A stretch of 18,626 nucleotides of DNA from an uncultured Sphingomonas sp. (GCA_946886845.1 CAMPJH010000010.1:1-18626), one strand, 5' to 3'; positions 1-6,860 are shown, numbered from the stretch's first letter. The notes: generated by a model from the sequence alone, not told the origin. Program-made: numbers and translations.

Positions 1-426
1 GCCGGCGATATGGGTGAACAGGCTTTCCGGGCTCTGGCTGTGGGTCTGGCCGCCGAAGATGCCGCCGCCATAGGGGGAGCGGATGACCATCGGCATCGCC
101 CATTCGCCTGCGGTTCGATAGCGGATCTTGGCGACCTCGCTGACGATCTGGTCGTAGCCGGGATAGATGTAATCGGCGAACTGGATCTCGACGACCGGCT
201 TCAGCCCATAGGCCGCCATTCCGACGGCGACGGCGACGATTCCGCCTTCGGAGATCGGCGTGTCGAAGCTGCGCTCCTTACCGAACTCGCGCTGCAGGCC
301 TTCGGTGACCCGGAAGACGCCGCCGAAGTAGCCAACGTCCTCGCCATAGACGACGACATCCGGATCGCGTTGCATGGCGATTCGATGGGCGCTGTTGAGC
401 GCCTGGATCATGTTCATCGTCGCCAT
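1..426 (-). CDS. bkdA2: Branched-chain 2-oxoacid dehydrogenase E1 beta subunit (partial)
   Basis: This is the N-terminal 142 codons of a transketolase-like E1 beta subunit; the rest lies beyond the left edge. With E1 alpha it forms the thiamine-diphosphate E1 that decarboxylates the 2-oxo acids from valine, leucine and isoleucine in the cytoplasm and feeds the lipoyl E2. Visible family motifs are [18 protein letters not shown] (about residues 27-44), TPISEGGI with the conserved Glu at residue 60 that activates the cofactor, the hydrophobic core strand FADYIYP, and [14 protein letters not shown] near the window edge. The ATG at 426 overlaps the E1 alpha stop as TGATG, which points to translational coupling; ATGs at 417 and 411 are possible alternatives. 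A pyruvate-specific E1 beta cannot be fully excluded from this part alone, but the long-extension E1 alpha partner favours the branched-chain enzyme. Confidence 0.93.
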   Translation of the reverse strand, partial: MATMNMIQALNSAHRIAMQRDPDVVVYGEDVGYFGGVFRVTEGLQREFGKERSFDTPISEGGIVAVAVGMAAYGLKPVVEIQFADYIYPGYDQIVSEVAKIRYRTAGEWAMPMVIRSPYGGGIFGGQTHSQSPESLFTHIAG

Positions 427-1694
427 CAGTCGCGGCCTTCGGCGACCGCTTCGTCGCGTTGTTCGACCAGGTTCCACGGCAGCTCGGCATAGACGTCGTC
501 GAACATGCTCTCGATATTGTCCTTGCCCTGCTGCGGCAGGACCCCGAGCTTCTCGGCCTCCTTCTGGGCGCCGCGAACTTCGGCATCGCATTCGGCGCGC
601 ATCGCTTCGTGCCGCTCCTCGTCCCACTCGCCAAGCGCGACCAGATGCGCCTTCAGCCGCTCGATCGGGTCGCCGAGCGGCCATGCCTTGGCTTCGCTCG
701 CCGGCCGGTATCCGGACGGGTCGTCGGAGGTCGAATGGCCTTCGGCGCGATAGGTGAAGAACTCGATCAGGGTCGGCCCGAGGTTGGAGCGGGCGCGGTC
801 GGCAGCCCAGCGCATCGCCGAATAAACCGCGAGCACGTCGTTGCCGTCGACCCGAAGGCCGGGGATTCCATAGCCGGTCGCGCGCTGCGCGAAGGTCGCT
901 TTCTCGGCACCGGCGATCCCGCAGAAGCTGGAGATCGCCCACTGGTTGTTGACCACGCATAGCACCGCCGGAGCGTTGTAGACGGCGGCGAAGGTCATTC
1001 CGGCATGGAAGTCGCCTTCGGCCGTTGCGCCATCGCCGATCCAGCCGACGGCGATCCGGCTGTCGCCCTTGATTGCCGAGGCCATCGCCCAGCCGACCGC
1101 CTGCGGGAATTGCGTGCCGAGGTTGCCGGAGATCGAGAAGAAGCCGTGGGCCTTGTCCGAATACATGATCGGCAGCTGGCGCCCGTGCAGCTTGTCGCCG
1201 GCGTTCGAATAGATCTGGCACATCATCTCGACCAGCGGATAGCCGCGGGCGATCAGCACGCCCTGCTGGCGATAAGTCGGGAAATGGATGTCGTCGCGGT
1301 CGAGAGCGACCGCCGCCGTCACCGCAATCGCCTCTTCGCCGGTCGCCTTCATGTAGAAGCTGGTCTTCCCCTGGCGCTGGGCGCGGTACATTCGGTCGTC
1401 GAAGATCCGCACCGTGACCATGTCGCGCAGGATCTTGCGCAAGGTATCGGCGTCGAGCTTGGGGTCCCACGGCCCGATCGCCTTGTGATCGTCGCCGAGC
1501 ACACGGACCAGGCTCTTGGTCAACGGCTCGGTCTCGGCCGCCGAAGCGGCGATGTCGGGCTTCGGCACCGACCCAGCCGCCGGAATCTCCATTGCCGAAA
1601 AATCGGGCGTGTCTCCCGGCCGGAACGGCGGTTCCGGCACGTGCAGCAAAAGCCGTGGCCGGTTCGGCTTTTTCGGTTGTTCCTTGTCACGCAT
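426..1694 (-). CDS. bkdA1: Branched-chain 2-oxoacid dehydrogenase E1 alpha subunit
   Basis: This is the 422-aa thiamine-diphosphate-binding alpha subunit of 2-oxoisovalerate dehydrogenase, which acts in branched-chain amino acid breakdown. The ThDP/Mg motif starts at GDG (residues 220-222) and ends at VVNNQW (NN 249-250). The conserved loop [12 protein letters not shown] contains His320. Other family stretches are [35 protein letters not shown] and [11 protein letters not shown]. About 80 residues precede the conserved core and include [21 protein letters not shown], a feature I associate with sphingomonad E1 alpha proteins. I chose the ATG at 1694; an in-frame TTG at 1733 would add 13 residues. 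Neither has a clear ribosome binding site. E1 beta follows with a TGATG overlap, so the two should be made in equal amounts. The histidine phosphatase upstream is divergent across a 75-bp gap. Confidence 0.95.
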   Translation of the reverse strand: MRDKEQPKKPNRPRLLLHVPEPPFRPGDTPDFSAMEIPAAGSVPKPDIAASAAETEPLTKSLVRVLGDDHKAIGPWDPKLDADTLRKILRDMVTVRIFDDRMYRAQRQGKTSFYMKATGEEAIAVTAAVALDRDDIHFPTYRQQGVLIARGYPLVEMMCQIYSNAGDKLHGRQLPIMYSDKAHGFFSISGNLGTQFPQAVGWAMASAIKGDSRIAVGWIGDGATAEGDFHAGMTFAAVYNAPAVLCVVNNQWAISSFCGIAGAEKATFAQRATGYGIPGLRVDGNDVLAVYSAMRWAADRARSNLGPTLIEFFTYRAEGHSTSDDPSGYRPASEAKAWPLGDPIERLKAHLVALGEWDEERHEAMRAECDAEVRGAQKEAEKLGVLPQQGKDNIESMFDDVYAELPWNLVEQRDEAVAEGRD

Positions 1695-1769
1695 TTGGCT
1701 GAGGCGCTTAATCGGCTGGCGGGCGGGCGGCAATGCCTGCCATAGAGGCCGCGTTGAAGGGGGATGGTG

Positions 1770-2279
1770 ATGAGGACTCGGTTCGCGTTAATCCTTGTCG
1801 GGGCACTCGCGCTTGCGGGGTTCGCTGCGCCCGACGCAGCGCCACTGCCAGATCCGGCGGCGGTTGCAATATCAAAACCAGTCTATGTCTCGCGTCACCT
1901 GCAAAAACGCGAGGGGAGCGACCCATCGCTGACTGGCGAAGGCGCGGCCAATGCCCAGAAGCTGGCGGCAATGCTCGCGGACAAAGGCATAACAGCGATC
2001 TTCGTAACGCCTACGCGGCGGACGACGCAGACCGCCGAGCCTCTTGCGAAGCGCCTCGGTATCGCCATCACGACCTATGATCCGCGCGACCCCGCTGCCC
2101 TGGTACGGGCTGTCGCCGCAGCTGGCGGGCCGGTGCTGATCGTCGGCCACAGCAACACCGTGCCCGACCTCGTCGCCGCATTCGGCGGAACGCGGCCGGC
2201 GCCGATGTCGGAAGAGGATTTCGGCACATTGTTCGTCGTCGAGCCGGACGGCACGGTCGCGGCCACCGAGGTGCGTTGA
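1770..2279 (+). CDS. Exported histidine phosphatase (SixA/phosphoglycerate-mutase fold)
   Basis: This 169-aa protein has an N-terminal signal peptide (basic MRTR, hydrophobic to about residue 20, then a Pro/Ala-rich linker), so it is probably periplasmic. The histidine-phosphatase motifs follow in order: VSRHLQK with the catalytic Arg42-His43, TPTRRTTQTAEP with the second phosphate-binding Arg, and IVGHSNTVPDL with the second catalytic His127. The usual RHG triplet is RHL here. Size and simplicity match the small SixA-like branch with no inserted cap domain. The substrate cannot be read from the sequence. I chose the ATG at 1770 because the AAGGGGG at about 1757-1763 then has usable spacing; the ATG at 1764 is immediately next to it. 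DUF3297 follows after 32 bp and may share the transcript. Confidence 0.85.
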   Translation: MRTRFALILVGALALAGFAAPDAAPLPDPAAVAISKPVYVSRHLQKREGSDPSLTGEGAANAQKLAAMLADKGITAIFVTPTRRTTQTAEPLAKRLGIAITTYDPRDPAALVRAVAAAGGPVLIVGHSNTVPDLVAAFGGTRPAPMSEEDFGTLFVVEPDGTVAATEVR

Positions 2280-2292
2280 CGGTCATGCGCAA

Positions 2293-2309
2293 GCGGCGCT
2301 AGGCGCCGC
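2293..2309 (+). repeat. Perfect 7-bp inverted repeat (hairpin) just before the DUF3297 start
   Basis: GCGGCGC and GCGCCGC flank a TAG loop, giving a very GC-rich hairpin that ends two bases before the ATG at 2312. It occupies the place where a Shine-Dalgarno sequence would sit, and none is visible. There is no following T-run, so it is not a standard intrinsic terminator. It may separate the two genes by RNA stability or limit translation of the second; that role is inferred. Confidence 0.55.
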
Positions 2310-2311
2310 CG

Positions 2312-2602
2312 ATGGCCGAAGACTCAACTCCGCTACCCGACCGGCTGTCGCTCGATCCGCGCAGCCCCTATTTCGATTCCGAAGTCCTGGAGAAGGGCAT
2401 CGGCATCCGCTTCAACGGGCAGGAAAAGACCAACGTCCAGGAATATTCGATTTCCGAAGGCTGGATTAAGGTCCCCGCCGGCCGCAGCCGCGACCGTTTC
2501 GGCAACCCGATGACGATCACCCTCAAGGGAAAGGTCGAGCCCTATGTCGAGGGCTCGGCCGGTCAGGCCGAAGGTGACGAGGGCGCCGCTTCCGAAGGAT
2601 AG
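2312..2602 (+). CDS. DUF3297 family protein
   Basis: This is a 96-aa cytoplasmic protein of unknown function. It carries the family signature: PDRLSLDPRSPYFD near the N-terminus, GIGIRFNGQEKTNVQEY in the centre, then ISEGWIKVPAG and a GNPMTITLKGKVEPYVE segment. The last 15 or so residues are acidic and Gly/Ser-rich and look disordered. There is no signal peptide or membrane segment. The start is the ATG at 2312, preceded by a hairpin instead of a visible ribosome binding site. It follows the histidine phosphatase by 32 bp. Its last 40 bp overlap, tail to tail, the end of the minus-strand membrane protein gene. I know of no assigned biochemical role for this family. Confidence 0.85.
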   Translation: MAEDSTPLPDRLSLDPRSPYFDSEVLEKGIGIRFNGQEKTNVQEYSISEGWIKVPAGRSRDRFGNPMTITLKGKVEPYVEGSAGQAEGDEGAASEG

Positions 2603-2790
2603 GACGGCGGGCGCCGGCGGCGCTCACGAAGCTTATTGAAGCCCCAGCCGGCCAGCGCGAGGACAGCCAGCGCCGGAATGCTTCGCTTTGCGATCGCGGC
2701 AGCGCCATATCCCAGCAGCGCGCCCTTGGCGCCTTGGTGCCGGCCGGCGATCCGGCTTCCGAGCCATGCGCCTGTAATCCTGCCCAACAT
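2563..2790 (-). CDS. Small Gly-rich membrane protein, unknown function
   Basis: This is a 75-aa protein I do not recognise. An N-terminal Gly/Ala-rich stretch (residues 1-35, with small-residue spacing such as GAWLGSRIAG and GALLGYGAAAIA) precedes a clear hydrophobic segment (IPALAVLALAGWGF, about 39-53), then a basic cluster LRERRRR and a Ser/Pro tail. The pattern suggests a single-span, or hairpin-like, inner-membrane protein. The ATG at 2790 lies 6-7 bases after AAAGGA, which decides the start; an ATG at 2796 would touch that site. The gene points away from the psp promoter region, sharing its upstream DNA, and its 3' end overlaps DUF3297 by 40 bp. The clear ribosome binding site and the membrane segment support a real gene. 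Confidence 0.65.
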   Translation of the reverse strand: MLGRITGAWLGSRIAGRHQGAKGALLGYGAAAIAKRSIPALAVLALAGWGFNKLRERRRRPPSYPSEAAPSSPSA

Positions 2791-2870
2791 CGTCATTCCT
2801 TTCGTAAAAGCCCTGCTGGTGGTTCCAAGTCGCCTCGACGGAAGCGGTTCCCGCGAGCGCCGCAAGGCAT

Positions 2871-2912
2871 GTTGGGAAAATTCCCCACCGCGGCGTGGCG
2901 AATCCTCCCAAC
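2871..2912 (+). promoter_or_regulatory. Candidate upstream activator site for the psp sigma-54 promoter
   Basis: GTTGGGA (2871-2877) and TCCCAAC (2906-2912) form a perfect 7-bp inverted pair. Next to the first arm there is also a shorter dyad, GGGAA-AA-TTCCC. If transcription starts near 2990, the arms lie at about -119 and -78, the distance range known for PspF sites in E. coli. Binding by an enhancer-binding protein of the PspF type is inferred from position only. Confidence 0.35.
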
Positions 2913-2962
2913 TCGGACTCCGATGCGGCGTCGATCTTTCAATTTATGGCGGTTTTCTGCGT

Positions 2963-2979
2963 TTGGCACGGCCCTTGAA
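2963..2979 (+). promoter_or_regulatory. Sigma-54 (RpoN) promoter, -24/-12 element of the psp operon
   Basis: TTGGCACGGCCCTTGAA matches the sigma-54 consensus TTGGCACG-N4-TTGC(A/T) at every conserved position except the last C, which is A. GG (2965-2966) to GA (2977-2978) has the required 11-12 base spacing. It predicts a start near 2990 and a leader of about 46 nt before the first gene at 3036. Psp operons in enterobacteria are sigma-54/PspF controlled, so the match and the downstream genes support each other. Confidence 0.7.
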
Positions 2980-3035
2980 TAGCAATGTTCATCGGCCCGC
3001 AAGTAAATGAAGCGGGTCAAAAAGGGAGATTAGAA

Positions 3036-3173
3036 ATGTCCGGTCAGCAGACCATCACTCGGACCCTCATCGCCGCCGTCGGCGCGCTTTTGATGAGCAC
3101 TGTCGCAGTCGGCTCCGCCATTGCCCCGGCCCAGGTGAATGCCGCTCCGATCCAGGCCTCGCTCAATGCCTGA
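3036..3173 (+). CDS. 45-aa hydrophobic small protein, first gene of the psp operon
   Basis: This short protein has a polar N-terminus (MSGQQTITRT), one hydrophobic segment (about residues 11-30, IAAVGALLMSTVAVGSAIA) and an Ala-rich tail with possible signal-peptidase sites. It could be a single-span membrane peptide or a secreted remnant. AGGGAGA at 3023-3029 lies about 7 bases before the ATG, a good ribosome binding site. It is the first gene after the sigma-54 promoter, and its stop lies 8 bp inside the pspA reading frame (ATGCCTGA). It may act as a translational leader for pspA or as a membrane partner of PspA. I do not recognise a family, and the function is unknown. Confidence 0.6.
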   Translation: MSGQQTITRTLIAAVGALLMSTVAVGSAIAPAQVNAAPIQASLNA

Positions 3174-3945
3174 ACTCGAAATCATCGAAGCCAAGGTGCC
3201 GGTCCGCACGCCGGTTCTGGCGAGGGAGGCCGATCGCGCCACTTCGCGCATGGCCCCGGTCGCCGGCTGGCTCAGCGGCCCGGTGTTCAGCCGCGCCAGG
3301 GACATCTTCGCGGCCAACATGACCGACCTTCTCGACCGGGCCGAAGACCCGGCGCGGATGATCCGGATGATCATCATCGAGATGGAAGAAACCTTGGTCG
3401 AGGTCCGCGCAACCGCGGCCCGATCGATCGCCGACATCAAGGAAATGCGGCGCTCGCTGACGCGGCTCGACGAGATCGAAGCCAGCTGGACCGAGAAGGC
3501 CGAGCTGGCGCTCAGCCGGGACCGCGAGGACTTGGCGAAGGCGGCACTGGTCGAGCGGCAGAAGGCCGCCGACATGGCCGACGGCCTCAAGGCCGAGATG
3601 GGCCAGATCGAAGAGGTGCTTCGCGGCTACGAGGCGGACATCGCCAGGCTCCAGGGCAAGCTTCGCGAAGCCCGCGGTCGCCAGAACGCGATCGCCCACC
3701 GGATCGAAAGCGCGGTCAGCCGCGCCAAGGCGAGCGAAGTGCTCAACGGCAGCCGCACCGAGGACGCGTTCAGCAAATTCGAGATCCTCGAGCGCCGCGC
3801 CGACTTCGCCGAAGGCCGCGCCGAAGCGCTTGGCCTCACCGGCCCGAAGAGCCTCGAAGAGGAAATCGCCGAGCTCAGGGCGGCCGAGAAGGTCGACGCC
3901 GAGCTCGAAGCCATGAAGGCCGCGCTTGCGGCGAAAGTTCAGTGA
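3166..3945 (+). CDS. pspA: Phage shock protein A (PspA/IM30 family)
   Basis: PspA binds stressed inner membrane and, in model bacteria, restrains the activator PspF. From residue 41 the protein follows the family closely: an amphipathic membrane-binding helix (FSRARDIFAANMTDLLDRAE), the DPARMIRMIIIEMEETLVEV segment, then a long charged coiled coil to about residue 190. The C-terminal part has FSKFEILERRADFAEGRAEA and an acidic helical end. The ATG at 3166 gives 260 aa and adds about 40 residues before the usual N-terminus; this extension has the GC-rich third positions of coding sequence. A start at 3250 (MAPVAGW) would give 232 aa, nearer the family's normal size. Neither start has a strong ribosome binding site, although the one at 3166 overlaps the preceding gene by 8 bp. 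Confidence 0.93.
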   Translation: MPELEIIEAKVPVRTPVLAREADRATSRMAPVAGWLSGPVFSRARDIFAANMTDLLDRAEDPARMIRMIIIEMEETLVEVRATAARSIADIKEMRRSLTRLDEIEASWTEKAELALSRDREDLAKAALVERQKAADMADGLKAEMGQIEEVLRGYEADIARLQGKLREARGRQNAIAHRIESAVSRAKASEVLNGSRTEDAFSKFEILERRADFAEGRAEALGLTGPKSLEEEIAELRAAEKVDAELEAMKAALAAKVQ

Positions 3946-3962
3946 AGAAAGGGGAACGCCCG

Positions 3963-4358
3963 ATGGCCCGCAAGACGTACCGCTACTCGCTCAACCGCAA
4001 GGACGCCAAGCTGGTCGGAGTCTGCTCCACCCTGGGCGAGCGGTTCGGGATCGATCCGACGATCCTTCGAATCGGCTTCGTCGCCGCGGCGATCCTGATC
4101 GAATGGGAAATCGCCCTGATCGCTTATGTCGCGCTCGCGATTTACTTCACGATCCAGCGCAAGCGCGCGGTCGACGGCGGTTCGCACATGAGCGAGTTCG
4201 ACCGGATGGGGCTCGCCGCCAGCGTCCGGCCGTCGGTTCACGCGGTGCGGACCGAGCTCGACCCGATCGACCGCCGGCTGATGGCGATCGACGAGCAACT
4301 TTCCAAACCCAATGATGAGCTGGCGCGTGAGATTGAAGCGCTGCGGGAGGAGAAGTGA
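3963..4358 (+). CDS. pspC: PspC domain protein
   Basis: This 131-aa inner-membrane protein has an N-terminal PspC domain: basic start RKTYRYSLNRKD, then KLVGVCSTLGERFGIDPTILR (about 14-35) and a hydrophobic span (about 36-62) rich in Ala/Ile. The C-terminal half is cytoplasmic or periplasmic, charged and helical (DPIDRRLMAIDEQL, then an acidic EIEALREEK end). In enterobacteria PspC, with PspB, senses membrane stress and draws PspA away from PspF. The ATG at 3963 follows AAAGGGG with about 9-base spacing; a GTG at 3942 is in frame but overlaps the pspA stop and is less likely. The next gene starts within its stop codon (TGATG). Confidence 0.92.
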   Translation: MARKTYRYSLNRKDAKLVGVCSTLGERFGIDPTILRIGFVAAAILIEWEIALIAYVALAIYFTIQRKRAVDGGSHMSEFDRMGLAASVRPSVHAVRTELDPIDRRLMAIDEQLSKPNDELAREIEALREEK

Positions 4359-4588
4359 TGGACCCGCTTTCGATTGGCCTGATTGCCCTGAGCGTCCTGA
4401 TGACGATCGGCACGGCGGCCTACGCCGGCCTCAAGGGGTGGAACGCCTGGCTCGAGCTCAAGCGCATGGAGCTGAGCCACTCGGTCGCCGACCACGGCCT
4501 TCCGCCCGCCGGCAATCGGATCGAGCTCGCCGACCTTCGCGAGCGGGTCCGCAAGCTCGAGGCGATCGCCGCCGGCATCGACCTCTAA
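4358..4588 (+). CDS. PspB-like small membrane coiled-coil protein
   Basis: This is a 76-aa protein with an N-terminal membrane span (about residues 3-28, from LSIGLIALSVLM), a short charged link (LELKRMELSH) and a C-terminal coiled-coil helix (LADLRERVRKLEAIAAGIDL). Size, topology and the ending resemble E. coli PspB, whose C-terminal helix contains RERIQALESIL. The similarity is limited to this pattern, so PspB is a suggestion. Position supports it: the ATG is coupled to the pspC stop by TGATG and the gene is the last one before the terminator. Classical operons are A-B-C; here the order is A-C-B-like. The expected role would be partnering PspC in stress sensing. Confidence 0.75.
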   Translation: MDPLSIGLIALSVLMTIGTAAYAGLKGWNAWLELKRMELSHSVADHGLPPAGNRIELADLRERVRKLEAIAAGIDL

Positions 4589-4625
4589 AAGTCCCCAGCC
4601 CGCGTCCTCCCCTGACGCGGCACCA

Positions 4626-4662
4626 GGCGGCCCGGGCAACGCACCCCGGGCCGCCTTTTTTT
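4626..4662 (+). terminator. Rho-independent terminator of the psp operon
   Basis: An 11-bp perfect GC stem (GGCGGCCCGGG at 4626-4636 with CCCGGGCCGCC at 4645-4655, 8-nt loop) is followed by seven T residues. A second hairpin (CCGCGTC/GACGCGG, 4600-4620) lies just before it. On the minus strand the stem has no T-run after it, so it serves the plus-strand psp operon. Confidence 0.92.
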
Positions 4663-4676
4663 CGGGTGGGTCCGGA

Positions 4677-6860
4677 CTAGAAAGCGAGCCGGGCGCCGAG
4701 CCGGATGTCGCGGCCGGCGAGCGGGGCATAATCCTTGAGCAGGCTGGTGCTGCGGCGGGCGACGACGTCGAAAACGTTGTTCGCTGCCAGGCTTAGCGTC
4801 AGCTCGGGCCGTTCCGAAAGTGGGTGCCATTCGACCGATGCGTTGACCATTGTGTAGCCGGGCGTGCCTGTCTCGAGGGGCGCCGTGCGGTTGTGCGCGA
4901 AGGCGCGTTCGACCTCGATCCGCCCATCGAGCTTGCCGCGCTCACCGGTCAGTGCCGCCAGGATCCGCAGCGGCGGAATCAACGGCGCCGGACCGAAATC
5001 CTTGATCCTTGCACGCACCCCGTCAGCGACCAGCTCGCTGCCCCAGGTGACTCCGAACGCGGTGCCGAGGCGGGCGTTCGCCTCGACTTCGAACCCGTAA
5101 TAATTGGCTCGGCCCTGGCTGTACTCGAAGACCGGCAGCTGGTCCTCGATCTCGCCGGTCGGGGCCTGGAAGATGAAGTTCGAAAATCGGCTGTAATAAG
5201 CAATTGCAGTGAGCCGCACCGGGCCGGCGGTCCGGCGGATGCTGGCTTCCAGCGATAGGCTGCGCTCGGCGTCGAGGTCCGGGTCGCCGACCTCGAACGA
5301 CTGGGTGCCGGCGTGCGGGCCGTTGGCGAACAGCTCGTCGATCGACGGCGCGCGGGCGGTGTAGGACGCGGTCAGCCCGCCGCGCCAGCCGGGCGAGAAG
5401 TCGTAGGCCGCGCCGCCCGAAGACGACACGGTCGTGAACCTGCGCGAACGATCCGGAGTGCCAAGGTCCGCATCGGCGGCCGCGGTCAGCTTGCTGAACT
5501 CGACGCGCAACCCGCCCTCCACGCGGAAAGGCCCGCTGACATACGTCTGTACCGTGAACAGGCCCGTCTGGTTCTGGCGACTGTTCGGCAGGAACTTCTC
5601 CTCGCCGCGAATGCGTATGCTGCGCTTGAGATACTGGATGCCGCTGGTGCCACCCCAGCCCGAACGCGCCGCCTGCACCAGCTCGGCGCGGCCTTCGCCG
5701 CCCTTGCTGAAGAAGGACGAGCCGATCTCGCCGGTGTCCTCGAGCTCGTCGTGGCGATAATCGGCATAGCCGCCGCGCAGCCGCACCTGGTCGAAGAAGC
5801 CGGCGAGCGGCACCTCGGCCCTGGCGTCGTAGCGGGTCTGGCGCATGTCGATCGTCGGCGCCTCCGCCTCGACTGCAGGATCGAGGGAAAAGCGGATCGG
5901 CACACCATATTTCGAATGGTGGCGGCTGACCGATGCGCCGATGTTGAGGCGGTCGCGGACATAACCGAGGCCGGCCGAGATTTCGCTCGCCTTTGAGGCC
6001 GTGTTGGGTAGCTTGCCCCTGAGGTCGGCTAGCGCGCGAATCTCCGGATCCGGGCTTGCCAGCGCCTGCTCGCGCAATTCTTCAGTCAAGATATAGCCGC
6101 CGGTCCGAAGGTCGTCGGTCTTCATCACATTGCCGTCGACGTGGGCGACGAAATTGCTGCCGAGCGCGAGGTCGCCCATCGCGTGGATCGACCGCTCGTC
6201 GGCCGCCGAGCCGTAGCCGCCAATCCCGTGCAGCAGCCAATCGTGCGGCGGGACCGAGCGCGGGATTCGGGCGTCGAGCACGTTGACGACGCCGCCGATC
6301 GCCGATGAGCCGTAGAGCAGGGCCGCCGGACCGCGCAGAACCTCGATTCGAGTGGCGGTCAATGGGTTGATCGCCACCGCATGGTCGGCGCTTGAAGCGG
6401 CGACGTCAAAGCTGCCGATGCCGTCGGTCAGCACCCGGATTCGGTCGCCGCCGAGCCCGCGCAGGACGGGCCGCGACGCCGTCGGCCCGAAGCTCGACGA
6501 CGACACGCCCGCCTGCCGGGCCAGAGTCTCGCCGATGCTCGGGCGCATCGCGCGCGCGAGGTCCGCTCCGTCGAGGATCGACATGCCGCCGAGCACGTCA
6601 CCCGCTGCGCGGCGGACGCCGGTAACGACGATTTCATTGGAATGGTCGTCATGATGGCCAGCGCCATGGTGATGCGCTTCGGGCTCCGGCTGGGTCGGCG
6701 CAGCGGTGTCCTGACTTGCCGGCGCGCCGCCGTGCTCTTCATGCCCTTCATGCTGATGGGGTGCGGTCGAATCCTGTGCGCTGGCCGCCGAGAAGGGGAC
6801 AATGGCGGCGAGAGCCGCGCCGGAGGCAAGCAGGGTTCTTTTCATAATCGTTGGCACCAT
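4677..6860 (-). CDS. TonB-dependent outer-membrane receptor with His-rich N-terminus (ZnuD-like)
   Basis: A 727-aa outer-membrane receptor. A signal peptide (KRTLLASGAALAAIVPF, ending near AASA at 25-28) is followed by a His-rich linker (residues 35-73) with about ten His, including HQHEGHEEH and HHHGAGHHDDH. Next come the TonB box EIVVTG (76-81), the plug (GETLARQAGVSSSSFG, VLRGLGGDRIRVLTDGIG, RIEVLRGPAALLYGSSAIGG) and a beta-barrel with the usual C-terminal aromatic residue (ARLAF). His-rich linkers of this kind occur in zinc receptors such as ZnuD, so zinc uptake is the best guess; nickel, cobalt or copper are possible. The palindrome at 6892-6904 could be a metal-regulator operator. ATG 6860 has a weak GAAAGA before it; ATG 6845 is the alternative and removes only five residues. 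The gene runs towards the psp terminator. Confidence 0.93.
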   Translation of the reverse strand: MVPTIMKRTLLASGAALAAIVPFSAASAQDSTAPHQHEGHEEHGGAPASQDTAAPTQPEPEAHHHGAGHHDDHSNEIVVTGVRRAAGDVLGGMSILDGADLARAMRPSIGETLARQAGVSSSSFGPTASRPVLRGLGGDRIRVLTDGIGSFDVAASSADHAVAINPLTATRIEVLRGPAALLYGSSAIGGVVNVLDARIPRSVPPHDWLLHGIGGYGSAADERSIHAMGDLALGSNFVAHVDGNVMKTDDLRTGGYILTEELREQALASPDPEIRALADLRGKLPNTASKASEISAGLGYVRDRLNIGASVSRHHSKYGVPIRFSLDPAVEAEAPTIDMRQTRYDARAEVPLAGFFDQVRLRGGYADYRHDELEDTGEIGSSFFSKGGEGRAELVQAARSGWGGTSGIQYLKRSIRIRGEEKFLPNSRQNQTGLFTVQTYVSGPFRVEGGLRVEFSKLTAAADADLGTPDRSRRFTTVSSSGGAAYDFSPGWRGGLTASYTARAPSIDELFANGPHAGTQSFEVGDPDLDAERSLSLEASIRRTAGPVRLTAIAYYSRFSNFIFQAPTGEIEDQLPVFEYSQGRANYYGFEVEANARLGTAFGVTWGSELVADGVRARIKDFGPAPLIPPLRILAALTGERGKLDGRIEVERAFAHNRTAPLETGTPGYTMVNASVEWHPLSERPELTLSLAANNVFDVVARRSTSLLKDYAPLAGRDIRLGARLAF

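Noticed and set aside
2822..2826. GGAAC on the minus strand upstream of the 75-aa membrane gene as an EcfG -35.
   Set aside because: At 17-base spacing the -10 would be CGAA instead of CGTT, and the start would fall in the ribosome binding site.
4600..4662. Two hairpins read as a bidirectional terminator for both psp and the receptor gene.
   Set aside because: The T-run follows the stem only on the plus strand.
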